From contig NC_039511.1 of NCBI RefSeq assembly GCF_003672135.1, positions 6,908,464 to 6,972,463 on the forward strand: 64,000 bases of DNA, given 5' to 3'. Source of the stretch: Ooceraea biroi. Taxonomy: Eukaryota; Arthropoda; Insecta; Hymenoptera; Formicidae. Each line of letters begins with the position of its first letter. Positions within the stretch are counted from its first letter, which is position 1. Below are positions 11,330-20,508 of this stretch, one piece after another. The notes under the pieces were generated by a model. That model worked only from the letters and a program-made list of their open reading frames with translations. It was not told the origin of the DNA and did no database searches. The translations under genes and the position numbers were made by a program.

Positions 11330-11640
11330 CAACTGTACAACAATTTCGATGGTCGATGATAATGACGACGATAACATTTCTTACACGTAAATTTCGCGAT
11401 TGCGACTTTGCGTCGTAATATCTCCGCTCGTAGGGCACGTAGCGAAAAAATAAAAACACTTTTATTATGCAAATCACACCAAAGTTATCGATTGAGCCTA
11501 CTCAGAATTTGACCAAGTCAGCCGTTATTGAGATCTGATAATCTCGGGTACTCGCAGCTCGGCGACTCGCGTAAAAGATTCACGGTGCTGTCTCGCGCTG
11601 CGTGTATACATGACGCGAGACACTACCGTGTTTCTTGATA
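11330..11640. repeat. ~300-bp repeat, copy 1 (outside the Polinton)
   Basis: Diverged direct copy of 19040-19337. Shared blocks include ATATCTCCGCTCGTAGGGCACGTA, an AATAAAAA...CTTTTATTAT motif, GTTATTGAGATCT[G/A]ATAATCT and the end CGCGAGACACTACCGTGTTTCTTGATAA (quoted in parts). Identity unknown; it could be an LTR or a transposon terminus. Copy 2 forms the right edge of the insertion in the Polinton protease. Confidence 0.6.
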
Positions 11641-11808
11641 AGCAATATGTAATATATTGTTACGCCCGCCGTTGTGAACGGCATCCGAGTTGCGGCATAA
11701 AGGAGCTGCAAGGAGTTATCTGCTTGGCGACTGATCTTTTAAAAAAACTTGTCGACAAGACGTGTTGTGAGCTTTTGTATTTCTTATGCGAATAAACGTT
11801 CTTATCTC

Positions 11809-12305
11809 AGTAGGGAAGGATAGTAGATTCTAACTCAGGGATCTGAGGAGGGGCTGAGTCAGGGGGGAAGGGGGGATAGCGGACTATTCGCGAGAGGGGG
11901 TTTTCGCGGACCTAACCCGCGGGAGGGAGGGGACCGTGACATGTTTGCTGACCTAACTCACGGAGGGGGAAGGGGGGAGCCACGTGCGCGATGTAATAGA
12001 AACCCCCATTGTACACAACATGTGTTGGGGTGGCGTGATGGAATGTGTATGATAGCATTCGTTACTAAGGAACCAATATCCAGCATCTCGGCACTTCCGC
12101 TGACATGGGCCCGCGGGCGGAGGAGGGGCATCCACGTGCGCGACATAACCGATACCCTCTTCGCTATACACGTCGCGACGTGTTTCGCGGTAACAAAACG
12201 CGAGCGCCGACGTCCGGCTACTATGAAATCGGATGAGTGGATGTTAAAGTACATCGCGTCCACGTGCGTGATGTAACCGATGCAGCCTTCGATGACACGT
12301 TTCGC
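11809..12305 (+). repeat. Left terminal inverted repeat of the Polinton
   Basis: 497 bp matching the reverse complement of 32674-33075. It begins AGTAGGGAAGGATAG, is G-rich (several GGGGG runs) and contains recurring CACGTGCG[C/T]GA blocks. It is longer than the right copy because of roughly 85 extra bases at about 12112-12197, which look like a partial tandem copy of the neighbouring CCACGTGCG...CGTTTCGC unit. Confidence 0.9.
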
Positions 12306-12424
12306 ACGTGCTAAAAATATATAATTAATGAAAATAATAAAAATACATTATTCGACTCCATTCTTTCCAGAAAATTTTTTCTTCCAATGTATATTATATA
12401 TATGAGTAACGCACAAAATGGTTG

Positions 12425-12625
12425 CTACCAAATTTCCTCCTCCTCTAACGGCTCCTCATTAAATAAGCGGCGTAGATGAAAAATATCTTGGCCCCATGTA
12501 GCTGTCCATCTCTCTTCATAGTAATCTCGATCACTCTGCCGCACGTGGCGGCGGTAGTATCGCACAAAGTTCAACCTATCACGTTTTATAAATCCGTCGA
12601 TCTCTATATCCTACCTATAGACGGT
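12425..12625 (-). pseudogene. Small decayed exon-like fragment next to the Polinton left end
   Basis: On the minus strand a pyrimidine-rich acceptor (TTTCTTTTCAG, ending 12626) is followed by a frame with an early stop and then a well-formed coding stretch (DRLNFVRYYRRHVRQS... LRRLFNEEPLEEEEIW) ending TAG at 12425-12427. Composition (Tyr, Arg, acidic tail) looks genuine. I do not recognise the protein. It lies between the terminal repeat and ORF183 and would be the last Polinton gene on this side. Confidence 0.35.
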
Positions 12626-12844
12626 CTGAAAAGAAATAAACAAATACATTATACGATGCTAACAGGAGATGTTATTAATCGATGATAAAAAAAATCTACC
12701 GTCTCGGGGAAAAGAAGCCGCAGCTTGCAGCGACCGTTCTCTACCAGCGCATTAATACCCACCAGTAGGTACTAAAACAAAAGTGCAGAACACAAATTAA
12801 GGTGTAATATAAAGTGGAGTACAGAGATGCGAGTGTCATGTATT

Positions 12845-12848
<4 letters not shown>

Positions 12849-12894
<46 letters not shown>
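12849..12894. repeat. (GT)n microsatellite
   Basis: Uninterrupted GT dinucleotides of about 46 bp. The overlapping open frame is only the repeat read as Cys-Val. Confidence 0.95.
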
Positions 12895-12896
<2 letters not shown>

Positions 12897-13316
12897 ACAT
12901 ATATGAATTCGTGTCAATGTTATACGGTACTTACCGCTTCTTGCGGATACGTTATCCGCACGCCAGTGGCAAAACAACTCGAGTAGTGCCTCCACGTCCT
13001 AGGCCGCTGGTCGCGAGGTATCGTTATACAAGAACTGCACTGACTACACCAGAACCTCGACGAATTCAAACTGTACTGAATGAAACTAACACGATGCGAT
13101 GGAGGCCCATAAAGGAACTTGGATAGGGTTATCGGCATGATGAAAATAGTCAGCAAAGATAAAGCACGTTCTCCGCGATTAAATTGATATTCTCGTATAT
13201 CAATATCCGCAACGAAAACCGTGACGTGTGCGATGATGTCATGGAGAGTTCCGTAAGAAGGGGAGAACAGAATTGAATAAAAACGCAGACACAAAAGTTG
13301 TAATAATGAATGCAGT

Positions 13317-13841
13317 TTATTTCAGGTGGTTTGACCACCAATTGTAGAGTTTGAATACATTTTGTAAGGCGCAATGTTTGACATGGTATCCACATCGAAA
13401 TGTATTCACTATATCTAATTTATGTAAAGGAGCGATATCTTCGTAGTCCACATCCACAGTCTCGATGAATACGTCATTTCTCGCATCGTCTTGAAGCAAA
13501 TCGTGCAGCCATTCGTGTTTCTCGTGTCCCTTGACGTACACGAGGGGTATTGTTTCATCATCATCATCCTCTTTGTCCGTCGTGCCCACCACCGCCTTCG
13601 TGATCAGACGCCTAGCCCATCGATACGGAACCGTTCCAACGTCCCATGATAGTCCGTGATGATTCGCCGTTAACCAGGACGCTTGCGATCTCTCAGATTT
13701 TAAGAGATCGTACCACGATCCGCAGGGTTCAAAGATGTAGTGCGAGAGAATACATCCCTCGCTGAGAGCGGCAAATTCCTTCACGACGAAGTTTCTGCCG
13801 ACGATGAAGCCTTGCAGGTCCACGAATGTCGGTACGGACAT
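13317..13841 (-). CDS. Polinton ORF183, conserved unknown protein
   Basis: An intact frame; ATG at 13841 (MSVPTFVDLQGF) is preferred over an upstream GTG at 13868. It gives about 174 residues. Visible features: N-terminal FVDLQGFIVGRNFVVKEFA, an acidic tract DKEDDDDE in the middle, VYVKGHEKHEWLHDLLQDDA, and a C-terminal CALQNVFKLYNWWS with paired His/Cys. The D-x-Q-G start, a central V-K-G and late Asp/Cys residues suggest an RNase H-fold (DEDD-nuclease-like) protein, but that is only an inference. It is the last gene of the minus-strand virion array. I know similar proteins from other insect Polinton-like elements, with no defined function. One of the few Polinton genes here without an obvious break. 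Confidence 0.7.
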   Translation of the reverse strand: MSVPTFVDLQGFIVGRNFVVKEFAALSEGCILSHYIFEPCGSWYDLLKSERSQASWLTANHHGLSWDVGTVPYRWARRLITKAVVGTTDKEDDDDETIPLVYVKGHEKHEWLHDLLQDDARNDVFIETVDVDYEDIAPLHKLDIVNTFRCGYHVKHCALQNVFKLYNWWSNHLK

Positions 13842-13918
13842 GACGAGTTTCCCTGGATTAATGGCCACACTCGCAACGATCCGTAGTTATAAAGAGAGAT
13901 ATCTGCTGACGATGCAAT

Positions 13919-15294
13919 TTACACAATTCTGCGCACAACGTTGATTAATGGACTGTATTCGACCACGCGATCGTGCATTATGAGGCAGTAGGCGGTAGTA
14001 TTCGCAGGTATATTCTCTTTGCAGTCAAACTCTAATCGTACATCTACGGTAGCACTCTTGATCGACTCGTTCTGTCGCGAACAATCGATAACCACGAAAG
14101 GACCGCGAAAAAGAAAGTTGGTAGTGGTCAAAAATGCCTCGGCGCAGTCGCATCCATAATACGCCCTACGAAAACGTGAATACATGTCGTAAAGGATGGC
14201 GTATTTGTTCTTCTCAAAATCCAAATTCCGGACGTCGTATGGATAACATTCCGAGTTTAGATACAATTTCACGTTGGTTAATTTGCAGTCGTCGAATATA
14301 GTAACGTCTTGGGACATTACATTTTTACGCCCAGTCTGCAATGCAAAGATTACGTATCGCGGTTTCTCCAGCTGAGTCACGGCCTTGACAGTCCACGAGT
14401 GCTTGGTGGTGCTCTGTAGTAGAGAAAACTCATACAGATCCCACGATCGGAATGTCATGCTCAGATATCGTCCGCTCTCCAAGGCTCGTAACATCGATAG
14501 CTTATTGACTTCATTCAGTAACACATGTGGCATTCGCCATTGTATCTTGAGCAGCTCAATCTTTGGCTCCAGGGCGGGATCGCCCAGTAGAATATTGTTG
14601 TCGTTGCGCGATCGTATTAGAATCAGCTCATGACGAGCGTTGATCACCACGCGTTTGTAATCCTCGCGAAATCCCACTAACATGGAGAGTGGTACGCAAA
14701 AATTAAAGTTTCCGTCCACATTATCAATATATGTATCCCAACTGGCATTACCCAGGGTCACGCCTCTATCGAGTGTTAACAATATATAGTTTTTGAGTAT
14801 CGAAGTCATTCCAACATTTTTGTTGCGATCAATTTCCACTCCGTCAAGTTCGTAGCGTATCTCATCGAACATGAACGCCACGCAATTATTCCCCAATACC
14901 ACATTAGAGCCCTCAATGGCTCTGTTTGTCGTTAGTTTGCCCTCGACGTACAGAAAGCTCTGACACGGTAAGGTATACAAATCCTGCTGCTATATGGGTA
15001 TTCGTATCTCATCGTGTTGGTGTACGGATTATACGTATGAGTCTCAATCTTGACGATGCAATCGTCAAAGACTGGTTCACTTCCGATATTCAAAATGTCA
15101 ATCATTTTTTCCCGCGATTAGGTATTTCGTACTCTGAAGCCCAAAGATTTCAAAAATTCAACGTTTGATGCACTGAGCTTCTTCATATTAGATTTTAAAA
15201 AGTCAATGTTCGGCAGCTTTTGTTTATCGAATGTCACCGCAGTTCCTCTTACAAAAGTATCACGCACGTGCTCCGTTTCGTTCAGAACGAGCAT
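13919..15294 (-). pseudogene. Major capsid protein (double-jelly-roll type), broken
   Basis: Long open part 13919-14980 (about 353 residues) with LYVEGKL, a RYELDGVEIDR strand, FRSWDLYEFSLL, KAVTQLEKPRYVIFALQTGR, LYLNSECYPYD and a C-terminal YCLIMHDRVVEYSP. These match my knowledge of the double-jelly-roll capsid-like family of insect Polintons. This segment has no ATG of its own. The likely start is ATG 15294 (MLVLNETEHVRD), with an in-frame stop at 15118-15120 and a frame change near 14985. Role: hexon-like building block of the virion. It follows the penton-like gene by about 25 bp. Confidence 0.8.
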
Positions 15295-15320
15295 CTCATA
15301 TTACACTACACACACTATCA

Positions 15321-16049
15321 CTATCGTTGTCGTCGTACGTGTAATCTGACGGTAATCTCCTCACCGCGAAAATAAAGTAATCGCCCGTCTTAATCCACAA
15401 CACGTAACATCAATCCGTAATGACCCGTGCGATGATCGGCAGGTAAATGATCTGCGCAGGTGTTTCCGATATCTTATATCCTGGTGACACGCGCGGCGAA
15501 AATTCGTGTATCGTGTGCACGCATACCGTTGCTGTACGCACCGGCGGTCACGTTACACTCTATGAGAATAATGTTCACGTTCATGATATTGACTGGTACG
15601 TCCGATTCGTGCCATTTTCGCAGTTGCAATATTCGATTCGACGAGAATCCCAGCAGCGATCCAATGTTGTTTGGTTTCTTAAAGTTTATTCGATAGGCAC
15701 ACTTGATTTCGCTCCGCATCGTATTGTGATTAGCACGAAGCACTATTGGATACTCCTTATCATCGACGTTTTTGGCATTATCACTGGAACCAGTTACGTG
15801 TCGTTCAATCGTACGCTTCAAATACTCATCTATGGCGTGTAGTTCGTACAATCCCTCGGGTATAGCAATTTCCTTGTCGTCTTTACCAAAGTAAAATCTA
15901 TTATTCGAGGAATTCACGTTCGGTATCGTGTAATACGTTTCAAAATCCATAAGTCCGAGCTCGTACCCATCATCGCTCAAATCAATCGCGGGAAAGTAGT
16001 TTACCACGAGAGTGCTACTCTTCCCGGTAAGCGTAAGCGTCAGCGACAT
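15321..16049 (-). pseudogene. Penton-like / second virion protein
   Basis: ATG at 16049 (MSLTLTLTGKSSTLVV) is only 10 bp after the protease stop, supporting this start. The open part to 15474 contains YFPAIDLSDDGYELGLMD, YTIPNVNSSNNRFYF and GLYELHAIDEYLK. The C-terminal part (15321-15480) is in other frames, with changes near 15485 and 15420 and at least one stop, and ends with an FRGEEITVRLH-like strand. Its position between protease and major capsid gene and its beta-rich composition suggest the penton (vertex) protein. That assignment is inference; virion protein is the safer call. Confidence 0.6.
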
Positions 16050-16059
16050 GTTCGAGCGA

Positions 16060-16261
16060 CTACTGAGTGCCGATCGCGGAATGTTGTGGTTTAAATATTT
16101 TGCCAACCGTCTGGAGAAATTTCAGGCACAATTGTCCGCAAATGCTCTGATCGTACGTTTGATACGCAGTACGATTGTACTCAATTTTCACCGCGTTATG
16201 TCCGAGATAGCGCACCAAGTCCCTCGGTGGTCGAAGATTTCCAAAACTGTCAAAATATACT
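16060..16261 (-). pseudogene. Adenovirus-type cysteine protease, C-terminal half
   Basis: Minus-strand frame with YFDSFGNLRPPRDLVRYLG followed by YNRTAYQTYDQSICGQLC. The FDS-x-G-x-x-PP block and Q-x-x-x-CG-x-x-C are hallmarks of the adenovirus protease family (oxyanion Gln and nucleophile Cys). TAG at 16060-16062 ends it. The N-terminal half, with the catalytic His, is at 19337-19550, so the gene is split by the insertion 16262-19336. In Polintons this enzyme processes virion proteins. Confidence 0.85.
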
Positions 16262-17951
16262 GATATCTTTCAAACCCGAAGTTCTTTCAAAAAAGAACTC
16301 TACAAAACTAATGATATTAACAAATTGCGCCAACTACAATAGGTATTTATGCAAACCAGAAAATCTATTACTTTAGTTGGGTATTTATGCAAACCAGAAA
16401 ATCTATTACTTTTTATTATTACTCTTTGGCCGATATTCATTGTTGATTCTTATTTAAAATCATGTTAAGTACAATTATAAGATATTTGAAACCAATCACA
16501 CAGCCGTATTAGCATCTTAAGACATTACTTTAGATCGCGTCTGGAAATAAGAACGGACTATGAATACTGGTCTTTGATATTAAAGTGCTATATCCAGTTA
16601 ATAATACATGATTCTGTAATGACAGTTTTGAGCACATATTGTTTTACATTACATTCAACATACAAATAAATATTGTAATATTATTATCTCCTAGTCCGCA
16701 TTTATCTCCTAGTCCGTTCTTATTTCCAGATGATCTGAAGTAATAATGGCTTAAGATGCTAATGCGGTTCTGTGATTGGTTTCAAACATCTTATGATTGT
16801 ACTTAACACGGCCTTGAAGATTTTATTGGAAAAATAAAGGGTATAATAATAATAAGCAGATATTTTTATACGATAAATATTTTAATACATATACATATAT
16901 AAATATGTCAATACAAATGTGTTTTTTGAAAATACTTGGCGCTGCTAAACCAAATAAAAAATTCTCAACAAATCGAACCAATATGTTAATTGCCTTATTC
17001 TCTTCCTCTCTTGTGAATGTGTGTGTGTGTGTGTGTGTGTATTTCGGCGATTGTGTTATGTAAGTTAGGTGTGTGTGTGCCCCCCTCTCGTGCACGCGCG
17101 CGCGCGCGTGTGTGAGACATTAGAGTTAAGTATAGTATAAGTGTAATTAACTACATTTGTACATATATTTTATGTATTTCGGCAAGTTGTGTGTAAATTA
17201 GAGTCTAAGCAAATTATTGTAATGTTTAGATTATTTAAATACTAAGAGAATTTTTTATTCGGTTTAGCAGCGCCGAGTATTTTCAAAAAACACATTTGTA
17301 TTGACATATTTATATATGTATATGTATTAAAATATTTATCATATAAAAATATCTGCTTATTATTATTATACCCTTTATTTTTCCAATAAAATCTTCAAGG
17401 CCGTGTTAAGTACAATCATAAGATGTTTGAAACCAATCACAGAACCGCATTAGCATCTTAAGCCATTATTACTTCAGATCATCTGGAAATAAGAACGGAC
17501 TAGGAGATAAATGCGGACTAGGAGATAATAATATTACAATATTTATTTGTATGTTGAATGTAATGTAAAACAATATGTGCTCAAAACTGTCATTACAGAA
17601 TCATGTATTATTAACTGGATATAGCACTTTAATATCAAAGACCAATATTCATAGTCCGTTCTTATTTCCAGACGCGATCTGAAGTAATGTCTTAAGATGC
17701 TAATACGGCTGTGTGATTGGTTTCAAATATCTTATAATTGTACTTAATATGGTTTTAAATAAGAATCAACAATGAATATCGGCCAAAGAGTAATAATAAA
17801 AAGTAATAGATTTTCTGGTTTGCATAAACACCCAACTAAAGTAATAGATTTTCTGGTTTGCATAAATACCTATTGTAGTTGGCGCAATTTGTTAATATCA
17901 TTAGTTTTGTAGAGTTCTTTTTTGAAAGAACTTCGGGTTTGAAAGATATCA
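16262..17951. repeat. Large hierarchical palindrome (foldback element)
   Basis: 16262-16950 and 17265-17951 are inverted copies (for example TGCAAACCAGAAAATCTATT versus its complement, and the TTTTATTGGAAAAATAAAGGG block). The centre (16951-17264) has (GT)n and (CG)n tracts. Within each arm a ~100-bp unit is itself inverted, giving four copies at about 16468-16562, 16707-16812, 17403-17505 and 17655-17750. The core block with AATACTTGGCGCTGCTAAACC also occurs in the foldback at 40411-48407. Confidence 0.85.
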
Positions 17952-18315
17952 GTTTTGTAGAGTTCTATTTTGAAAGAATTTCGGGTTTGAAAGAACTGCG
18001 GGCGCTTATACTTGGCGCTTTTTTTATACCTTTTTTTAAAAAGGTAATTTTGTTGTGATTTCACACATTTTATAGTGTGAAGTATGTTATTCTTTTCTTT
18101 TTATTAACGGCATTAATAATATTTATTATCAGCAAAATAATTTGTTAATATCATTAGTTTTGTGGAGTTCTTTTTTGAAAGAACTTCGAGTTTGAAAGAT
18201 ATCAGTTTTGTAGAATTCTTTTTTGAAAGAACTTCGGGCGCGTATACTTGGCGCTTTTTTTAAAAAGGTAATTTTGTTGTGATTTCATACATTTTGTAGT
18301 GTGAAGTATTATTTT
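17885..18315. repeat. Tandem copies of a foldback end
   Basis: Two direct copies of about 190 bp (17885-18080 and 18143-18315), each with AATTTGTTAATATCATTAG, GAAAGAACTTCGGG, ATACTTGGCGCTTTTTTT and AAAAGGTAATTTTGTTGTGATTTC. The same end terminates the foldback at 40411/48407, so these are extra termini of that family. Confidence 0.8.
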
Positions 18316-18664
18316 TTATACTATATGAGGATTTGCATAACACGAAACATTATCTGTATTTTGTAAACCATGTAAACCCCAAGCAATATTTTGCCGTGAT
18401 ATTTGATTCTGACAATTCTCTTAAAGCAATTACTTTTGACAATGCCCATGGAACATCTTTCACTTTGCGATAGCGTTCTTTTGTAACAATAATTTACAAT
18501 GAGATTTTAAGGCATAAAACTTAAAATTTAGGCTCGATTGCACCTTTGTGTTTTTATAAAGGGCACATAAAAAGAGACGAAGAGTGAATTAAGAGTGAAT
18601 ATTCTCAATTATAAGCTGTATGATAAATATTCTAAATATTTTACTATTTTAATTTTTTAATTAT

Positions 18665-18917
18665 ATCGATATCTTAACAAATGGCAAAGTTAGCTATTTT
18701 TTATTTAACCAAATGGTAATAACTTTTGACAGTTCAACTAAAAACGAAACAACTAGAAACGATTCTGAAAATGATAGCGCAAGCGGATTCGCGATATCTT
18801 AACAAATGGCAAAGTTAGCTGTTTTTCATTTAAACAAATGGTAATTAATACCTTTTGAACAGTTCAACTACAAACAAAACAAAACTACAAACCATCGTCA
18901 AAAAGTCAGAGCAATCA
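18665..18917. repeat. Tandem duplication of a ~125-bp unit
   Basis: 18665-18788 and 18792-18917 share GATATCTTAACAAATGGCAA (first copy preceded by TATC), AAAGTTAGCT[A/G]TTTTT, an AACAGTTCAACTA-like block and a CGGATTCGCGATATCT-like end. Non-coding. Confidence 0.7.
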
Positions 18918-19039
18918 GATTCGCGATATCTCAATTCTAATGTAGAGGCTTTACATATGATCGTTATGTGTGAGTCACACGGATATACCAACAGAATCTC
19001 CGCCGGTCGGTATAAACGGAGCTGCTGCCATCTCCACGA

Positions 19040-19337
19040 AAAAGAACGGACTGTATAAATGACGATGATGACGACGACGACGTTTCTTAAATGAAATTTT
19101 CCAATTTCAGACTGCATCGCCATATCTCCGCTCGTAGGGCACGTACGAGACAAATAAAAATACTTTTATTATATAATTCGATCTCAAGCTATCCATTAAG
19201 CAGAAGTTCATCCGTTCAGCGGTTATTGAGATCTAATAATCTGAGTGTCTGCGAAAGCGTCGCTTCGCGTACATAGTGTCACGGTACGGTCTCGCTGCGC
19301 GTATACTTGGCGCGAGACACTACCGTGTTTCTTGATA
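19040..19337. repeat. ~300-bp repeat, copy 2 (inside the Polinton protease insertion)
   Basis: Matches 11330-11640 with blocks CCATATCTCCGCTCGTAGGG, GTTATTGAGATCTAATAATC and CGCGAGACACTACCGTGTTTC. Its end coincides with the right breakpoint of the protease gene, so it is probably the terminus of the inserted element. Confidence 0.65.
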
Positions 19338-19550
19338 ACGCGATCTCCTCGCTTCGCATACGCTATCCAATGCGTGCCTGAGCCTTCCGCGTCACCCAAA
19401 TTCACAAGTACAATTCACAATACCGCTCTAGTTTCGACCAACTCCGTCCATCGGTAGGGCATTACGCATAAATACACCTCTGAAGAACGGTATGCGCATA
19501 CGATTAGCCAAGTGTTCCAATTGTATATTGGTGGTTATACCCATAGGCAT
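19337..19550 (-). pseudogene. Adenovirus-type cysteine protease, N-terminal half
   Basis: ATG at 19550 (MPMGITTNIQ), 2 bp after the PLA2/minor-capsid gene ends at 19553. It contains MRIPFFRGVFMRNALP and then, after a stop and a one-base frame change around 19410-19420, GSGTHWIAYAKRGD with the catalytic His. The frame breaks off at 19337 where the 3.1 kb insertion begins; the rest is at 16060-16261. Too short for a simple ORF scan but clear by motif order. Confidence 0.8.
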
Positions 19551-19552
19551 TC

Positions 19553-20218
19553 TTATCGTCTTTTTGACGTTTTTTTTCCACCATCCTTCCTCTTCGGGAT
19601 ACCCTTTCCACGCTTGTACGGAGCGAGATAAAGTCCCTGATCTTCCATAGCGCGATTGTGACGGCGCATTTCATCCAGCTGACGCTGCGCGGCCTTGTTG
19701 TCATTCACCGCTTTTGCGACTCCCGCTGCCCCCGCAGCCATCGATCCGATTACTCCCAGCAACGGCAGCAGTGGCACCGCCGCGTCTCGCTATCGGAAGC
19801 ATTCGTTTCTTCGATACTCTTCTGATAGTCATCTTCGTCTTCATACTCATGCCCAATTTGGTCTTGGCTTTCATAGCTGCCCAAACTGTTGTAGCGGCAG
19901 CTCTCTCTCTCTCTCTCTCTCTCTTAGAGTCGAATCCTCAAAGTCCCTCGCGAAAATGCGTTCTCGCGTCCTTTCGGCGAGTATCTTATCCGCCGCGTGT
20001 CTATTGTCAAGATCGTTGTTACGTAGGTACGCTATATCGTGCTCGCGACACGCCGCGTCCAAGGGATTGATACCTCGATCGCCTCTAGCTAGACGTTCTT
20101 CCACACGAGTTCCAGGACCGCAAAACTGATAGCCCGGAATGTGCAGTTCGAAGGGAAGCGCGTTTATCGCACGATTCAGCAAACCTCGACCTCTCACTAC
20201 CGTTGTGCTGACTGGCAT
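19553..20218 (-). pseudogene. PLA2-domain minor capsid protein, frameshifted
   Basis: ATG at 20218 (MPVSTTVVRGRG). Residues about 18-85 form a parvovirus-type phospholipase A2: calcium loop YQFCGPGT, then the catalytic DAACREHDIAYL with the His-Asp pair. It ends early at 19871 after a run of Arg-Glu encoded by a CT microsatellite (about 19903-19924). Downstream, in a second frame, comes a Lys/Arg-rich stretch, and in a third frame (19777-19553) a hydrophobic Ala/Gly segment LLPLLGVIGSMAAGAAGVAK plus a basic tail, like a membrane-active capsid peptide. I read all three as one gene with frame changes in the microsatellite and near 19780. Role in related viruses: breach of the endosomal membrane. 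Confidence 0.8.
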
Positions 20219-20466
20219 GCGTAACAATCCCTGATCAACAGTACCGGACCGTCGATGTGTGTTCGTTGCCCCGGTTGATTGTAATATTCGTAACAGCGGC
20301 GATAAGTCTGCACCTCCGAATCCGCCTTTATATGGTCCGGAAGCTTGTTCCACACGTAGTCGATATAGTTCTCACACACTCGCAACAGAACGATCTTCGG
20401 CACATATTGTAACTGTTCAGCGGTTAAGTCGCGAATATCGGAAAGACATGACAGTGTGAAAAACAT
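20197..20466 (-). CDS. Polinton ORF89, unknown
   Basis: ATG at 20466 (MFFTLSCLSDIRDLTAEQ) gives 89 residues, ending at 20197. Rich in Tyr/Cys with ...LLRVCENYIDYVWNKLPD and a C-terminal DCYACQ. First gene of the minus-strand array. It overlaps the PLA2 start by 22 bp in another frame. A TATA box sits 30 bp upstream of an arthropod-type initiator (CAGTA) just before the ATG. I recall similar small proteins upstream of PLA2 genes in insect Polintons but know no function. Intact here. Confidence 0.6.
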   Translation of the reverse strand: MFFTLSCLSDIRDLTAEQLQYVPKIVLLRVCENYIDYVWNKLPDHIKADSEVQTYRRCYEYYNQPGQRTHIDGPVLLIRDCYACQSAQR

Positions 20467-20470
20467 TTTA

Positions 20471-20508
20471 GTACTGATTGCTTTCGCGATTCCACCCACC
20501 TATAAATA
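20471..20508. promoter_or_regulatory. Divergent promoter with shared TATA box
   Basis: TATAAATA at 20501-20508 reads as a TATA box for the + strand ATPase and, as TATTTATA, for the minus-strand array. On the minus strand an ATCAGTA initiator at about 20471-20478 follows 30 bp later and the ORF89 ATG begins a few bases further on. This spacing fits an arthropod core promoter. Function is inferred. Confidence 0.55.

Larger units (their letters stand above)
16262..19336. mobile_element. 3.1 kb palindromic insertion in the protease gene
   Basis: Both edges fall inside one protease reading frame (C-terminal half left of 16262, N-terminal half right of 19336). It contains a 1.69 kb near-perfect palindrome (16262-17951), tandem copies of a foldback end (17885-18310), a duplicated ~125-bp unit (18665-18917) and copy 2 of the ~300-bp repeat (19040-19337). 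Its ends do not form a simple inverted pair, so it may be a composite of more than one insertion. No coding capacity. Confidence 0.75.

Noticed and set aside
11941..12276. Open frames within the Polinton terminal repeats (also 32617-33054)
   Set aside because: They appear in both repeats on both strands because the repeats are G+C-rich and short of stops; no motif and not conserved in frame between the two copies.
12827..13126. Open frame with a Cys-Val repeat
   Set aside because: It is a translated GT microsatellite; the rest has no domain and opposes the Polinton genes.
19871..20353. 160-residue PLA2 frame starting at 20353
   Set aside because: The first 45 residues are the out-of-frame shadow of ORF89; ATG 20218 fits the domain and the array better.
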